Shown here one piece after another: positions 49,839 to 59,421 of a DNA stretch of 64,000 nt (its first letter is position 1; each line of letters begins with the position of its first letter). Origin of the DNA: Bartonella vinsonii subsp. arupensis OK-94-513 (GTDB lineage Bacteria; Pseudomonadota; Alphaproteobacteria; Rhizobiales; Rhizobiaceae). Below the pieces are notes generated by a model that searched no databases, was not told where the DNA came from, and saw nothing but the letters and a program-made list of their open reading frames with translations. Position numbers and translations under genes: made by a program. The DNA lies in assembly GCF_000278235.1 (NCBI RefSeq), contig NZ_JH725037.1, positions 976,467 to 1,040,466 on the forward strand, written 5' to 3'.

Positions 49839-51053
49839 TTAATGAAAATTTTTGGAGAATATTTTTATAATTTCTTTAAATCCGTAATTCGGATACATTC
49901 CTTCTCGCATAAATAAATTACGTAACGGTGAGCAATTACGTAATAATCCAAGTCCAACACTTCGCATGATATGAACAGGCAACATATTAGAAAGTAAAGT
50001 AGAGTTGAGTGTGTGAACAGCACTGCTTCGGATTAATATGTCGGGTTTGCGGCATTTATTATAGTTTGCCATAATCATTTCAAATTTAGAATCGGATAGT
50101 TGATTAGGTAAAATATCAATCAAAGTTTGAACATCACGAAATCCTAAATTTAATCCTTGCGCTCCAATAGGAGGAAAAACATGGGCTGCTTCACCCACTA
50201 AAATCGTTCGATTGGCAGCAAAACAATGAGAGATAAGTCCAGAAAGCGGCCATACTTGAATTGGAGTTTCTAATTTCAATGATCCAAGCATTGATTGCAT
50301 CTGATATTCGATTATTTTTGCAATTGCTTTCGATTCCAGATTCAATAATTCTTCAGCACGAGAGGGACTAACAACCCATACAAGACTAGATCTTTTTCCT
50401 AGTAGTGGAACCTGTGTAAATGGACCATTTTCTGTATGAAATTCCGTTGATGTATTTTGATGAGAAAGATCATGAGAAAAATTAAGAACAAGTGCCTTTT
50501 GCGGATAATTCCACTGTTTGATACCTATACCTGCTGCCACTCGTGTTAGAGAGTTGCGCCCATCAGCAGCAACAACAAGTGAGGTTTGGATAACTCTATC
50601 ATCTGCAAGAGTAATCCATACTTGATTTTTTTGATAAAGAAAAGATTTTGCTAAAGAAACAAATCTTGTAATATTAGGCGTATGCATAACAGAATCAGCT
50701 AGAGCATTGTTTAACTCTACATTAGGTATATTATAACCAAAGGCTTCTTCACCAATTTCAGCAGAAGAAAAATTTACAGTAGGAGCACGCACAATCCTAG
50801 AGGTTATATCTATGATTCTAATGAATGATAAAGCTGCTGCATAACGTTTGAGAATATTCCAAATATTGAGTTTTTTGAGCGTACGTATTGCTGGCATCAT
50901 AAGAGCTGTTGTCCGTAATTCATCTGTATGAGCTGGTGGACCAATAAGACAAACAGAGTAGCCCTTATGTGCAAGTTTTAGTGCTGCTAACATACCAACT
51001 GGCCCTGCACCAATAACAGCAATATCTTTATGTTCGTTTTTTTCAAATATCAC
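49839..51053 (-). CDS. FAD-dependent UbiH/UbiF/Coq6-type hydroxylase
   Basis: A flavin monooxygenase of the ubiquinone-biosynthesis hydroxylase family. The 404-residue protein has the FAD Rossmann motif IAVIGAGPVGMLAALKLA at residues 12-29, the DG motif LVVAADGRNSLTR near 160, and the FAD/ribityl motif GEAAHVFPPIGAQGLNLGF near 285. The family comprises hydroxylases with different ring positions; which one this is cannot be told from sequence. Stands alone on the minus strand, divergent from pcs. Confidence 0.88.
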   Translation of the reverse strand: MIFEKNEHKDIAVIGAGPVGMLAALKLAHKGYSVCLIGPPAHTDELRTTALMMPAIRTLKKLNIWNILKRYAAALSFIRIIDITSRIVRAPTVNFSSAEIGEEAFGYNIPNVELNNALADSVMHTPNITRFVSLAKSFLYQKNQVWITLADDRVIQTSLVVAADGRNSLTRVAAGIGIKQWNYPQKALVLNFSHDLSHQNTSTEFHTENGPFTQVPLLGKRSSLVWVVSPSRAEELLNLESKAIAKIIEYQMQSMLGSLKLETPIQVWPLSGLISHCFAANRTILVGEAAHVFPPIGAQGLNLGFRDVQTLIDILPNQLSDSKFEMIMANYNKCRKPDILIRSSAVHTLNSTLLSNMLPVHIMRSVGLGLLRNCSPLRNLFMREGMYPNYGFKEIIKIFSKNFH

Positions 51054-51229
51054 AACTGTTTAAGCCTTTTCTCATTTATTAAATATTTTACCATTTCTAA
51101 ATGAATAATCTCTTTTTAATATATGAAGTTTTTCTATTATATTATGTAATAAATATGCGATATAAAAAAGTAACCTTTTTATGATTTTTTTACAGTAGGA
51201 TACCATAAGTAGAAATGGCGTATTGATAT

Positions 51230-52042
51230 ATGGATGAAAACTTTAGAAACGAGGATAAGAAAACCTTGAAACGTAAGCTAACAAAAAAAATCAAAACGAA
51301 TGCCGACCTATTGCGCCATAAAAAAGTAACAATGCCACAAGCAAAGGCCTTTTCGGTCCATTTACTAACAGCTTCAGGTTCGTTTTTAGCATTTCTTTCT
51401 CTTATATCGGCATCTCAAAAAGAGTGGACTGCTATGTTTTGTTGGCTTGGACTAGCACTTCTCGTTGATGGTATTGATGGGCCGATTGCGCGCAAACTTG
51501 ATGTTAAATACGTACTGCCAACATGGTCTGGAGAACTCTTAGATAATATTATTGATTACGTAACTTATGTCCTCATTCCAGCTTTTGCGCTTTATCAAAG
51601 TGGTTTGATGGGGGCAGGATTATCATTTTTATTGAGCGCTATCATTGTTATTTCATCAGCTATTTATTATGCAGATACTGGAATGAAAACCAAGGAAAAC
51701 TTTTTTAAAGGATTTCCTGTCGTTTGGAATATGATGGTTTTTATGCTTTTTGTCGTAAAGCCAGGGGAGTGGATTACTTTTACCATTATTGCCCTATCGG
51801 CAATCATATCTTTTTTACCAATTTATTTTATTCATCCAGTAAGAGTCATTCGTTTACGGTGGCTTAATTTTCCGATTTTTCTCTTATGGTGTTCCTTTGG
51901 TGTTGCCGCATTTTTTTACCAACTTGATGCTCCCTATTGGGTTAAAATAGGAATTTCAATAACAGGTATTTATATGTATTGCATTGGTGCTATCATGCAA
52001 CTCTTTCCTCAATTGGGATCTAAAAATAAGAAAAAACAATAA
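51230..52042 (+). CDS. pcs: Phosphatidylcholine synthase
   Basis: Makes phosphatidylcholine in one step from CDP-diacylglycerol and host-derived choline. The 270-residue inner-membrane protein has about eight helices and the CDP-alcohol phosphotransferase motif between residues 84 and 110: DGIDGPIAR followed by G-E-L-L-D-N-I-I-D (DGxxARx8-Gx3Dx3D type). The first 35 residues are highly basic (KKTLKRKLTKKIK). Pcs is found in Rhizobiales and a few other bacteria associated with eukaryotes, which supports the taxonomic placement. Confidence 0.93.
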   Translation: MDENFRNEDKKTLKRKLTKKIKTNADLLRHKKVTMPQAKAFSVHLLTASGSFLAFLSLISASQKEWTAMFCWLGLALLVDGIDGPIARKLDVKYVLPTWSGELLDNIIDYVTYVLIPAFALYQSGLMGAGLSFLLSAIIVISSAIYYADTGMKTKENFFKGFPVVWNMMVFMLFVVKPGEWITFTIIALSAIISFLPIYFIHPVRVIRLRWLNFPIFLLWCSFGVAAFFYQLDAPYWVKIGISITGIYMYCIGAIMQLFPQLGSKNKKKQ

Positions 52043-52068
52043 GATAAAGATTTTAGGCAGGGTACAAA

Positions 52069-53115
52069 ATGCAAATTGATTTTGGGGCGGGTGATGATAT
52101 TTTTTTTACCAAAGAAGGGCATGCTGGTGTTATAAAACTCACACGCCCTTTTGCATTAAATGCTCTTAATCAACGCATGGTTTTTGCTTTAAAAAAAGCT
52201 CTCAATACGTGGCAAAAAGATAACGATGTTTCTTGCATTTTAATTGAAGGAGAGGGACGTGCTTTTTGTGCTGGCGGCGATGTGGTAGAAATCTACCATA
52301 TGGGAAAAAAGGATTCTTCTTACCAATATTTCAGTGACGAATATCGCTTAAATGCTTATATTAAGCGTTTCCCAAAACCCTATATTTCCTTTTTGAATGG
52401 GATTTGGATGGGAGGAGGGGTAGGTATTTCTATATACGGTTCACATAGAATTGTTACAGAAAATGCACTTTTTGCTATGCCAGAAGGGGCTATTGGATTT
52501 TTTCCAGATGTTGGCGCAAGCTTTTTCTTACCATCTCTTCCCAATTACTTTGGCATTTATCTTGCATTGACAGGTGCGCGCATAAAATGGGGTGATTGCT
52601 TAAATTTAGGATTAGCAACACATGCTGTTCCTGAAGTTGAATTAGAGTACATTAAAAAAGCTATTATTGAGCAAGGAAATCCTAAGTTAGCTTTAGAAAA
52701 ACACGCAATTACAAAAGACTATGAAACAAGTCATGAAACACGCACTGTTATCCGTACTTGTTTTGGTGTAGATACGTTGGAGGAATGTATTGAATTGCTC
52801 CATAAAAAAAGCAATGAAGGCATCTTATTTGCCAAAGAATGTTATGATATTTTGCAGTCACGTTCTCCTACAAGTTTAAAAATTATCTGGAAACAAATGA
52901 AACAAAATCCATCTCAAACTTTGGAAGATTGTATAAAAATTGAAAACCGCATTGCACATCATATGATCAATTCACATGATTTCTATGAAGGTGTGCGTGC
53001 AATGTTAATTGATAAGGACAAAACACCTAAATGGCAACCAAACAAACTTTCATCTGTGACAGATGACATGATAAATGCTTATTTTCAACCTATTGAAAAA
53101 GAATTATTATTTTGA
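52069..53115 (+). CDS. Enoyl-CoA hydratase/isomerase family, 3-hydroxyisobutyryl-CoA hydrolase type
   Basis: A crotonase-fold protein of 348 residues, longer than true enoyl-CoA hydratases (about 260). It matches the HIBYL-CoA hydrolase subgroup by the N-terminal oxyanion loop GRAFCAGGDVVEIYHMGKK (near 61-79), the block NGIWMGGGVGISIYGSHRIV and PEGAIGFFPDVGASFFL with catalytic Glu and Asp. In that subgroup the enzyme acts in valine catabolism; this is inferred here since no partner gene is nearby. It overlaps the next gene by four bases. Confidence 0.88.
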   Translation: MQIDFGAGDDIFFTKEGHAGVIKLTRPFALNALNQRMVFALKKALNTWQKDNDVSCILIEGEGRAFCAGGDVVEIYHMGKKDSSYQYFSDEYRLNAYIKRFPKPYISFLNGIWMGGGVGISIYGSHRIVTENALFAMPEGAIGFFPDVGASFFLPSLPNYFGIYLALTGARIKWGDCLNLGLATHAVPEVELEYIKKAIIEQGNPKLALEKHAITKDYETSHETRTVIRTCFGVDTLEECIELLHKKSNEGILFAKECYDILQSRSPTSLKIIWKQMKQNPSQTLEDCIKIENRIAHHMINSHDFYEGVRAMLIDKDKTPKWQPNKLSSVTDDMINAYFQPIEKELLF

Positions 53116-53516
53116 AAAATAATCCTCAAAAACAAATTTCAAAAATCAATTTAATTTATAAGTGTTATTTGCGTTTTTTGGCGCTCATTTGCTTAGGTTT
53201 AAGTGTTTTTTATTGGGTACGTCTTGTTGGTGTATTTCCGGGCGTTTTATGGCGTTTTGATCTTATGCCGTGGCAGTGGCAATTTGTATCAATCACATTG
53301 GCCATTGTTTATCCTATCGCCGTAATTGGACTTTGGATGTATTCATTGTGGGGAATTGTTTTATGGTGCATTACAGCATTTACCGAAACACTAATAATGT
53401 ATTATTCCAATTATCAATTATTTGCAGCGCTTTATGGAATGTTATTTTTAACTTTTGTAATAATACAAATTATTATGATAATCTTTTTAAAAAGAAATCA
53501 TAAAAAAGATTACTAA
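53112..53516 (+). CDS. Small four-TM membrane protein (DUF6163-like)
   Basis: A 134-residue protein with four membrane helices (about 18-38, 56-77, 80-98 and 105-126) and a basic C-terminus. It begins at TTG 53112, inside the end of the preceding hydrolase gene (four-base overlap). Similar short proteins follow the HIBYL-CoA hydrolase-like gene in related Rhizobiales genomes; I recall them as DUF6163, but this is by memory. Function unknown. A strong terminator follows 18 bases later. Confidence 0.75.
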   Translation: MKNNPQKQISKINLIYKCYLRFLALICLGLSVFYWVRLVGVFPGVLWRFDLMPWQWQFVSITLAIVYPIAVIGLWMYSLWGIVLWCITAFTETLIMYYSNYQLFAALYGMLFLTFVIIQIIMIIFLKRNHKKDY

Positions 53517-53534
53517 ATGTTGCAATAAAGTTTT

Positions 53535-53562
53535 CGGACCAGAATAGACTGGCCCGATTTTT
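53535..53562 (+). terminator. Rho-independent terminator after the DUF6163-like gene
   Basis: Eight-base arms CGGACCAG and CTGGCCCG pair with one A-C mismatch around a six-base loop; ATTTTT follows. It closes the pcs / hydrolase / membrane-protein transcript. Confidence 0.85.
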
Positions 53563-53586
53563 AGTGTTTCAATCTTTCTTTAAAGA

Positions 53587-53724
53587 TTATAAAGAAAAAG
53601 GTACCCACCACAAATCCCAAACGCTAGTGGCTTTTGTTGAAAATATCCATAATAATGTTGCTATAGTTCCCCAGAGTGCTGGTGCCATAAAATATACCCC
53701 TCTTGTTTCCTTAAAAAGTTCCAT
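53587..53724 (-). CDS. Possible 45-residue membrane peptide
   Basis: A short minus-strand frame from ATG 53724 to TAA 53587. The peptide is Trp-rich (four Trp in 45 residues) with a central hydrophobic helix (APALWGTIATLLWIF). No clear ribosome-binding site is seen, and the family is unknown. It could be a real small membrane protein or the remains of a longer one. Confidence 0.25.
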   Translation of the reverse strand: MELFKETRGVYFMAPALWGTIATLLWIFSTKATSVWDLWWVPFSL

Positions 53725-53926
53725 AATATATATTATGCGATAATATGATGTGAAAAATAAGAGCATAATCTAAATCTAGAATAGAAACAGAAAACCCTTC
53801 TTTAGACACATTAATCACATTTAAATCGCACTTTTCATACTTTAAACAAAATTATGGCGAAAGTTTGTTAAGTATTAAAAATAATTTGACAAGTACTTAA
53901 ATAATAAAAATTTAAATACTATATTC

Positions 53927-53963
53927 AAAAAACTTGGCTTTAAGTAATATTACTTAAAGCCAA
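53927..53963 (-). terminator. Terminator of the lipoprotein gene, 30-base perfect palindrome
   Basis: Bases 53934-53963 form a perfect palindrome with 15-base arms (TTGGCTTTAAGTAAT and its complement). On the minus strand it is followed by a run of six T. It lies 28 bases beyond the lipoprotein stop. Confidence 0.8.
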
Positions 53964-53991
53964 AAAGCAAATATTCTATAATAATAAAAAA

Positions 53992-54354
53992 TTATTGTTG
54001 TAGTAATTTACAACGTTTCATATGTGCGAGATCACTTAAAACAGCATTACGGTTGTTTAAAGCTGAGATTTCATTGCTTTCGCTTGACTTTACATCTAGA
54101 AAAAATAAAGCAGGAACAAATACAACACTTGCTGCTGTTAAAGCTACATTTTTGTTTCTTGCCTTAGATCGCTCTACAATTGTATCATTAATTTGACGTT
54201 TATTAGCGAAAAATTCTCGTTGAATATCAGCGCAACTCATTGCTCCATCATGTAATGTTGTCACTGAAATGTTTTTTTCTACACGTCCCCCACATGCTGA
54301 CAAGGAAATCGCTAAAATCATAGAGCATGTTACCCGCTTAAAATACTTATACAT
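53992..54354 (-). CDS. Small hypothetical lipoprotein
   Basis: A 120-residue protein with a lipoprotein signal peptide: basic start, hydrophobic stretch and lipobox LSAC with acylated Cys21 (SLSACGGRVEK). The mature part has a polar helical region, a second hydrophobic helix near residues 71-86 (ALTAASVVFVPALFFL), then a polar tail with one Cys. Not recognised as a known family. It is monocistronic, with its own terminator at the 3' side. Confidence 0.7.
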   Translation of the reverse strand: MYKYFKRVTCSMILAISLSACGGRVEKNISVTTLHDGAMSCADIQREFFANKRQINDTIVERSKARNKNVALTAASVVFVPALFFLDVKSSESNEISALNNRNAVLSDLAHMKRCKLLQQ

Positions 54355-54457
54355 AAAAACCTCATCTTAACATAAAAAAGACATAATTAGTGCGGAAATA
54401 AAACAAAATAAAGGCTAGAATTTTAAAGAATCTCTTAGTTAACAGAAATATTTAGTA

Positions 54458-55273
54458 CTAGGCTTGTGCTTCTGTTTCAAAAATAAGTCCTTGATATGCA
54501 GGCTTAACATGTGATGGAACATAATTTACAACGTCATTATAATCAAGCGATCTATCCATATGTGTAAGTATGGCTTGTTTGGGTTTTAAGTATTTTATCC
54601 ATTGTAATGCTTGATCAACGGAAAGATGACTTGGATGAGTTTCAAATTGAAGGGCTTCAATAACCAATACATCTAAATTCATTAATTTCGGTAATGTTTC
54701 CTCAGGAAATTTACTAACATCTGTACAGTAAGCAACATTGCCAATACGAAAACCTAAAGAATGGATATTCCCATGACATTGCAAATGCGTATTAACAATT
54801 ATTGCTCCACCCTGCCCATGAATAATAAATTGACTATCTTCATTGATGAGGTGCTCTTTTAAAATAGGTGAATAAGAAGAACCTTTTGGTTTTTGAAAAC
54901 AATATCCAAAAGCATTTTTCAAATGCTTTAGCGTAAACATATCGGCATAAATATCTATTAAACATTTTTGTGCAAGTGCATAACTGCGCAAATCATCAAT
55001 ACCGTGAATATGATCTGCATGAGAATGCGTATAAAGTGCAGCATCAAGATGGTTCACATGGGCATCAATCATTTGTGATCGAAAATCTGGACCAGTATCA
55101 ATAACAATTGTTGTTTTCTTTCCTGATGTATGAATACGTTCGACCAATAAAGAACTTCTGTAACGTTTATTTTTAGGGTTATTAGGATCACAAGCTCCCC
55201 AATCACCATTAGGGCGTGGCACTCCCGGAGAGGGACCACAGCCTAATATTGTAAATCGGTACTTATCACACAT
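54458..55273 (-). CDS. Metallo-beta-lactamase-fold hydrolase (PhnP-like)
   Basis: A 271-residue MBL-fold enzyme. The metal-binding motif is YTHSHADHIHGIDDL near residue 77, with further ligands in GNVAYCTDVSKFP near 180 and ILTHMDRSLDY near 240. The N-terminal block ILGCGPSPGVPRPNGDWGACD is typical of the group annotated as phosphoribosyl 1,2-cyclic phosphate phosphodiesterase or PhnP-like. No phosphonate genes are nearby, so the substrate is open. It follows tatD after 10 bases, last of the minus-strand run. Confidence 0.85.
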   Translation of the reverse strand: MCDKYRFTILGCGPSPGVPRPNGDWGACDPNNPKNKRYRSSLLVERIHTSGKKTTIVIDTGPDFRSQMIDAHVNHLDAALYTHSHADHIHGIDDLRSYALAQKCLIDIYADMFTLKHLKNAFGYCFQKPKGSSYSPILKEHLINEDSQFIIHGQGGAIIVNTHLQCHGNIHSLGFRIGNVAYCTDVSKFPEETLPKLMNLDVLVIEALQFETHPSHLSVDQALQWIKYLKPKQAILTHMDRSLDYNDVVNYVPSHVKPAYQGLIFETEAQA

Positions 55274-55283
55274 AACCTTTGCC

Positions 55284-56057
55284 TTATTTCATTTTGCTAA
55301 ATAAACGAAAAGCATTGTGCGTTGTTATCTGAGCTATTTCTTCAGTACTTAAGCCAACTGTTTCAGCCAAAATAGCTGCTGTATAGCGTACAAAAGATGG
55401 CTCATTTGTTTTTCCTCGATGAGGAATGGGGGCTAAAAATGGTGCATCTGTTTCCACCAATAAACGCTCATGAGGCACAATTTTTGCTATTTCACGGATT
55501 TCAAGCGCATTTTTAAAAGTAAGAATACCTGAAAAAGAAATATAACCACCAAGTTCAAGTCCAGCACGGGCAAGTTGCATCCCAGATGAGTAACAATGAA
55601 GTACAAATGGAAAATCACCTTCTTTTATCTGTTCTCGTAATATTTTCTCCATATCTGAATCGGCATTGCGTGAATGTATGACAAGAGGAAGCTGTGTTTC
55701 TCGAGAAGCAATGATATGTTCTCGAAAAACTTTCTTTTGCTCCTCTGGTGAAGAATAATCATAATGATAATCAAGACCAACTTCCCCAAATGCAACGATT
55801 TTTGGATGTTTTGAGAAATGAATAAGCTCTTCAGCTGTAATATTTTGTTCTTCATGAGCATTATTGGGATGTGTACCCACGGAACAAAAGACTTGATCAT
55901 AGGTTTGTGCAATTGCTAAAAGCTTATCCAACTTATGAACATGTGTTGAGATCGTTATCATACGTTTAACGTTGGCATCTAAAGCCCGTTGGATAACATC
56001 ATTCAAATCTTTTGAAAAATCTTCAAAATCAAGATGACAATGGGTATCAATCAACAT
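55284..56057 (-). CDS. tatD: TatD family metal-dependent deoxyribonuclease
   Basis: A TIM-barrel metal-dependent nuclease. With the start at 56057 the protein has 257 residues and begins MLIDTHCHLDFEDF, giving the first metal motif HxH. Other ligands lie in AFGEVGLDYHYD near 93, VIHSRNAD near 128, LHCYSSG near 153 and LVETDAPFLAP near 203. A longer frame from 56192 has no family match. The start overlaps the end of metG by 11 bases. The metG-tatD-MBL order is common in Rhizobiales. Confidence 0.93.
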   Translation of the reverse strand: MLIDTHCHLDFEDFSKDLNDVIQRALDANVKRMITISTHVHKLDKLLAIAQTYDQVFCSVGTHPNNAHEEQNITAEELIHFSKHPKIVAFGEVGLDYHYDYSSPEEQKKVFREHIIASRETQLPLVIHSRNADSDMEKILREQIKEGDFPFVLHCYSSGMQLARAGLELGGYISFSGILTFKNALEIREIAKIVPHERLLVETDAPFLAPIPHRGKTNEPSFVRYTAAILAETVGLSTEEIAQITTHNAFRLFSKMK

Positions 56058-57606
56058 GATAAGTATCGTCTTTCTTAAGAACATACCGAGGGAAAATAGG
56101 TTCTGGTGGTGGAAGATCGCGACCTTCTTGAATTCTTGAATGGCTAATATGATGCAATAGCCGATCTCCTTCAGCAATCGCAAGACTATCAAGAAGCTTA
56201 GCAGCTGATTGTGGAATGAAAGGCAAGAGCATAATTCCTATCCGCCGCAAAATTTCTAATGTTATATAGAGAACTGTAGAAAATCTTTCTGGATTATTTT
56301 TCCGTAAACTCCAAGGTTGTTCGTTGGCAAAATAGCGATTAGCATCTGCTACAACTGAAAAAATAGCTGAAAGTGCTAAATGCATTCCATGAGAAGACAT
56401 AGTTTGACGTACAGTTTTAAGCGCTTGAAGAGATTGTTCTAGAAGCTGTTCATCTTGAACTAAAAATGTAGCGGGTATAGGAACTTTTGCATTGCAATTC
56501 TTGGCAATCATAGACAAAGAGCGCTGTGCTAAGTTACCAAGATCATTAGCAAGATCGGCATTAATGCGATTTACAAAACCATCATGGCTATAACTACCGT
56601 CTTGTCCAAATGGGACTTCACGAAGAAGAAAATAACGAAACTGGTCAAGACCATAGTGATCGACCATTTCAAAAGGATCAACAACATTTCCAATGGACTT
56701 TGACATTTTTGCACCGCGATTAAGTAAAAAACCATGAGCAAAAATATGCTTAGGCAATTCAATTCCCGCAGACATTAAAAATGCTGGCCAATAGACAGCA
56801 TGAAAACGAAGAATATCTTTACCAATAATATGCGTGTTTGCAGGCCAAAAATTACGTTTTTTTGAATTTTCATCAAAAAAGCCAATTGCTGACAAATAAT
56901 TTGTGAGTGCATCAACCCAGACATACATCACATGCTTCGGATTTCCTGGAACAGTAACTCCCCAGTTAAAACTTGCCCGTGAAATAGAAATATCTTTTAA
57001 ACCCGATTTTATAAAACTTATAACTTCATTACGTCGCTCGATTGGAGCAACAAAATGAGGATGTTTTTCATAATGTTCAAGAAGGGCTTTTTCATAACGT
57101 GAAAGTCTGAAAAAATAACTCTCTTCTTCGTTCCATTCAACTGGAGAGCCTAACTCCTTTTCACGACGGATGTTATCTTCTCCAATTTCAGTATCTTTTT
57201 CTTCATAATATGCTTCCTGACGAACCGAATACCAACCACTATAACGGCCAAGATAAATATCGCCATTCGTTTCCATCTTTTTCCAAATTTCTTGACAAGC
57301 TTGATTATGGCGCTCTTCTGTCGTACGGATGAAATCGTCATGAGAACAATTTAATACTGCAAGCATTTTTTGAAATACTGCACTGTTGCGATCTGCAAGC
57401 TGTTTAGGTGTTATACCTAATCCTGCCGCAGTTTGTTGCATTTTTAAACCGTGCTCATCCGTACCCGAGAGAAAAAATACACTTTTGCCATCCAATCGTT
57501 GAAAACGGGCCAAAACATCGCTTGCAATTGCACTATAGGCATGACCAATATGTGGAGAGCCATTGGGATAAAAAATTGGAGTTGTTATGTAATATGTATC
57601 ACGCAT
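56047..57606 (-). CDS. metG: Methionyl-tRNA synthetase
   Basis: Charges initiator and elongator tRNA-Met. From ATG 57606 the protein has 519 residues and begins MRDTYYITTPIFYPNG. The class I signature HIGH is in GSPHIGHAYSAIASD near residue 21; KMSKS is at KMSKSIGNVVDPF near 305. The insert near 130-150 (RYSGWYSVRQEAYYEE) lacks the zinc knuckle, so it is the zinc-free type 2 form, and there is no C-terminal EMAP-like dimerisation domain. Frame extension to 57684 is not conserved. Confidence 0.95.
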   Translation of the reverse strand: MRDTYYITTPIFYPNGSPHIGHAYSAIASDVLARFQRLDGKSVFFLSGTDEHGLKMQQTAAGLGITPKQLADRNSAVFQKMLAVLNCSHDDFIRTTEERHNQACQEIWKKMETNGDIYLGRYSGWYSVRQEAYYEEKDTEIGEDNIRREKELGSPVEWNEEESYFFRLSRYEKALLEHYEKHPHFVAPIERRNEVISFIKSGLKDISISRASFNWGVTVPGNPKHVMYVWVDALTNYLSAIGFFDENSKKRNFWPANTHIIGKDILRFHAVYWPAFLMSAGIELPKHIFAHGFLLNRGAKMSKSIGNVVDPFEMVDHYGLDQFRYFLLREVPFGQDGSYSHDGFVNRINADLANDLGNLAQRSLSMIAKNCNAKVPIPATFLVQDEQLLEQSLQALKTVRQTMSSHGMHLALSAIFSVVADANRYFANEQPWSLRKNNPERFSTVLYITLEILRRIGIMLLPFIPQSAAKLLDSLAIAEGDRLLHHISHSRIQEGRDLPPPEPIFPRYVLKKDDTYHVD

Positions 57607-57667
57607 GTCATACTCATTGTGAAAGGCAATAAAAGATATACTGACATAACGCTTGTTAATCACATTG

Positions 57668-58723
57668 TCACGGAAAAAGCGCACCCTCGCGAATGATCTT
57701 ATGAACTCTAAAAAGCAAGTTAATAATAAATTGCTTCTTATCGAGATTAAATGATTGCATTTCCCCTATCTCATAAAGAATTTCCTGCCATGCTTGCGCA
57801 TATTTTTTTGAGAGAGCCAACTCTCCTTTTTCAACAAGCATGATAGCTTTTTTTTGAATTTTATCAAGAATTTCATCACAAAATTGTTGAAATTGAATAG
57901 CCGAAGAAAGAGATGAAAGTGTTTGTGCAAGAGTGTGTACAACTGTTGGATTACAAACAGATTGTTCCAAGAGATTATCAATAGTTCTAACGATTTCAAA
58001 AGCACCATGGCAAATAAGCAAAGCAGCTTTTCTGGGATTTCCTTTGGATCTTTCTATAACCATTTCAATAGTTTTTTCATCAGGTAAATCCTGATGGGAA
58101 AAGATATGTGTAAGGACTTTTTTCATCTCATCATTATGCAACGGCCGCAAAGAAATTTTTTGGCATCGTGAACGAATTGTTGGGAGCAATCGTCCTAGAG
58201 AATGGGTAATAAGAATGAATAAAGTCTTTTTAGGAGGTTCCTCAAGCGTTTTAAGAATGGCATTAGCGGCGCTTTTATTCATATCATCCGCGGGATCAAT
58301 AATAACAATACGCCATCCATTATCTTGCGATGTTTGATTTAAAAAATGCATAACGTCGCGGATATCTTCAATGAGTACACCCGTTTTGAATTTTTGCGTT
58401 TTTAAATCAAAGCGACGTGAAATATGTAAAAGACTAGGGTGACTGCCTTTAGTCATTTGGCGCCAAATAAGAGAATTATGCTCTGGTTGCAAGAAATTGC
58501 CTTTTTGAGAGCTTAAAATATTCCAAGCAAGATGAAACGCCAATGTGGCTTTTCCAATCCCCTGCTCTCCTTCAAATAATAACGCATGATGCAAACGTCC
58601 AGTTTTATGCATTCGCGCCAAAAAATAGCGTGCCTCCTCATGACCAAAAATCATATTATTCTGTGAAGGTGATAAAACTGTATCGATATCATCATATTGA
58701 CGTAAAGTATTTACATCACTCAT
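57668..58723 (-). CDS. holB: DNA polymerase III subunit delta'
   Basis: A clamp-loader subunit. The 351-residue AAA+ protein has the Walker A-like block FEGEQGIGKATLAFHLAWN near residue 49, the family block IIDPADDMNKSAANAILKTL near 140 with the EEPP stretch after it, and sensor-1 region LITHSLGRLLPTIRSRCQKI. It overlaps the tmk stop by four bases; tmk-holB-metG is a conserved order. Confidence 0.93.
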   Translation of the reverse strand: MSDVNTLRQYDDIDTVLSPSQNNMIFGHEEARYFLARMHKTGRLHHALLFEGEQGIGKATLAFHLAWNILSSQKGNFLQPEHNSLIWRQMTKGSHPSLLHISRRFDLKTQKFKTGVLIEDIRDVMHFLNQTSQDNGWRIVIIDPADDMNKSAANAILKTLEEPPKKTLFILITHSLGRLLPTIRSRCQKISLRPLHNDEMKKVLTHIFSHQDLPDEKTIEMVIERSKGNPRKAALLICHGAFEIVRTIDNLLEQSVCNPTVVHTLAQTLSSLSSAIQFQQFCDEILDKIQKKAIMLVEKGELALSKKYAQAWQEILYEIGEMQSFNLDKKQFIINLLFRVHKIIREGALFP

Positions 58724-59391
58724 ATAAAATGGTCCATCATTGCTTGATCACAAATACTTTTTATTTGATCTGCAACAACGGGCATTGTATCCGTTGCATC
58801 AATCACACGAAATCTATGAGGCTCTTGTTCTGCCAATCGAAGAAAAGCTTTGCGTCTTTGTTCTTGAATTTCCAAATTATCTTTTTCGAAATAATCAATT
58901 GTTTCTGCTTTTTTACTTATACAATCTATGTTTTCCAAAAACCTTCGAGTATTCGCACGTTCCATAGCATATTCTGCCGATATATCTAATAAAAATGTCA
59001 AATGAGGCATGATTCCATTGAGTGCAACACGTTCTAAAACAGAAAGAGTAGAAGAACTTATTTTATTATTGAGTCCTTGATAAACACGTGTAGAATCAAC
59101 AAAGCGATCACATAAGACGATTTTTCCTTTTTGCAAAGCAGGTGCGATTACCTCGGTAACATGATCGATGCGTGCAGCTGTAAACAAGACAGATTCAATT
59201 AAAGGCCCATACTGTTGGGCTTGGCCCGACAATAAAATATAGCGTATTGCTTCTGCCCCTCGCGTCCCTCCTGGTTCTCGTGTCATAATAACTTCATAGC
59301 CCTTGTCCTTAAGATGCTCATAAAGATTATGAACTTGCACTGATTTTCCTACTCCGTCCCCGCCTTCAAATGTGATAAAATAACCTGACAC
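58720..59391 (-). CDS. tmk: Thymidylate kinase
   Basis: Phosphorylates dTMP to dTDP. The 223-residue P-loop kinase has Walker A in TFEGGDGVGKSVQVHNLY at residues 7-24, the DR(Y/F/H) motif CDRFVDSTRVYQG near 97 and the LID region near 150, here with a slightly longer insert (FLENIDCISKKAETIDYFEK). The gene overlaps holB by four bases and lies 30 bases from the carboxypeptidase-like gene. Confidence 0.94.
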   Translation of the reverse strand: MSGYFITFEGGDGVGKSVQVHNLYEHLKDKGYEVIMTREPGGTRGAEAIRYILLSGQAQQYGPLIESVLFTAARIDHVTEVIAPALQKGKIVLCDRFVDSTRVYQGLNNKISSSTLSVLERVALNGIMPHLTFLLDISAEYAMERANTRRFLENIDCISKKAETIDYFEKDNLEIQEQRRKAFLRLAEQEPHRFRVIDATDTMPVVADQIKSICDQAMMDHFI

Positions 59392-59421
59392 CTATAAACC
59401 TTATCCCTTATTTAGCGCATA

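Larger units (their letters stand above)
53517..53991. other. Convergent intergenic region with two terminators
   Basis: 475 bases between a plus-strand operon end and a minus-strand lipoprotein gene. It holds a terminator for each direction and one possible 45-residue peptide gene on the minus strand. Nothing else is recognised. Confidence 0.6.
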
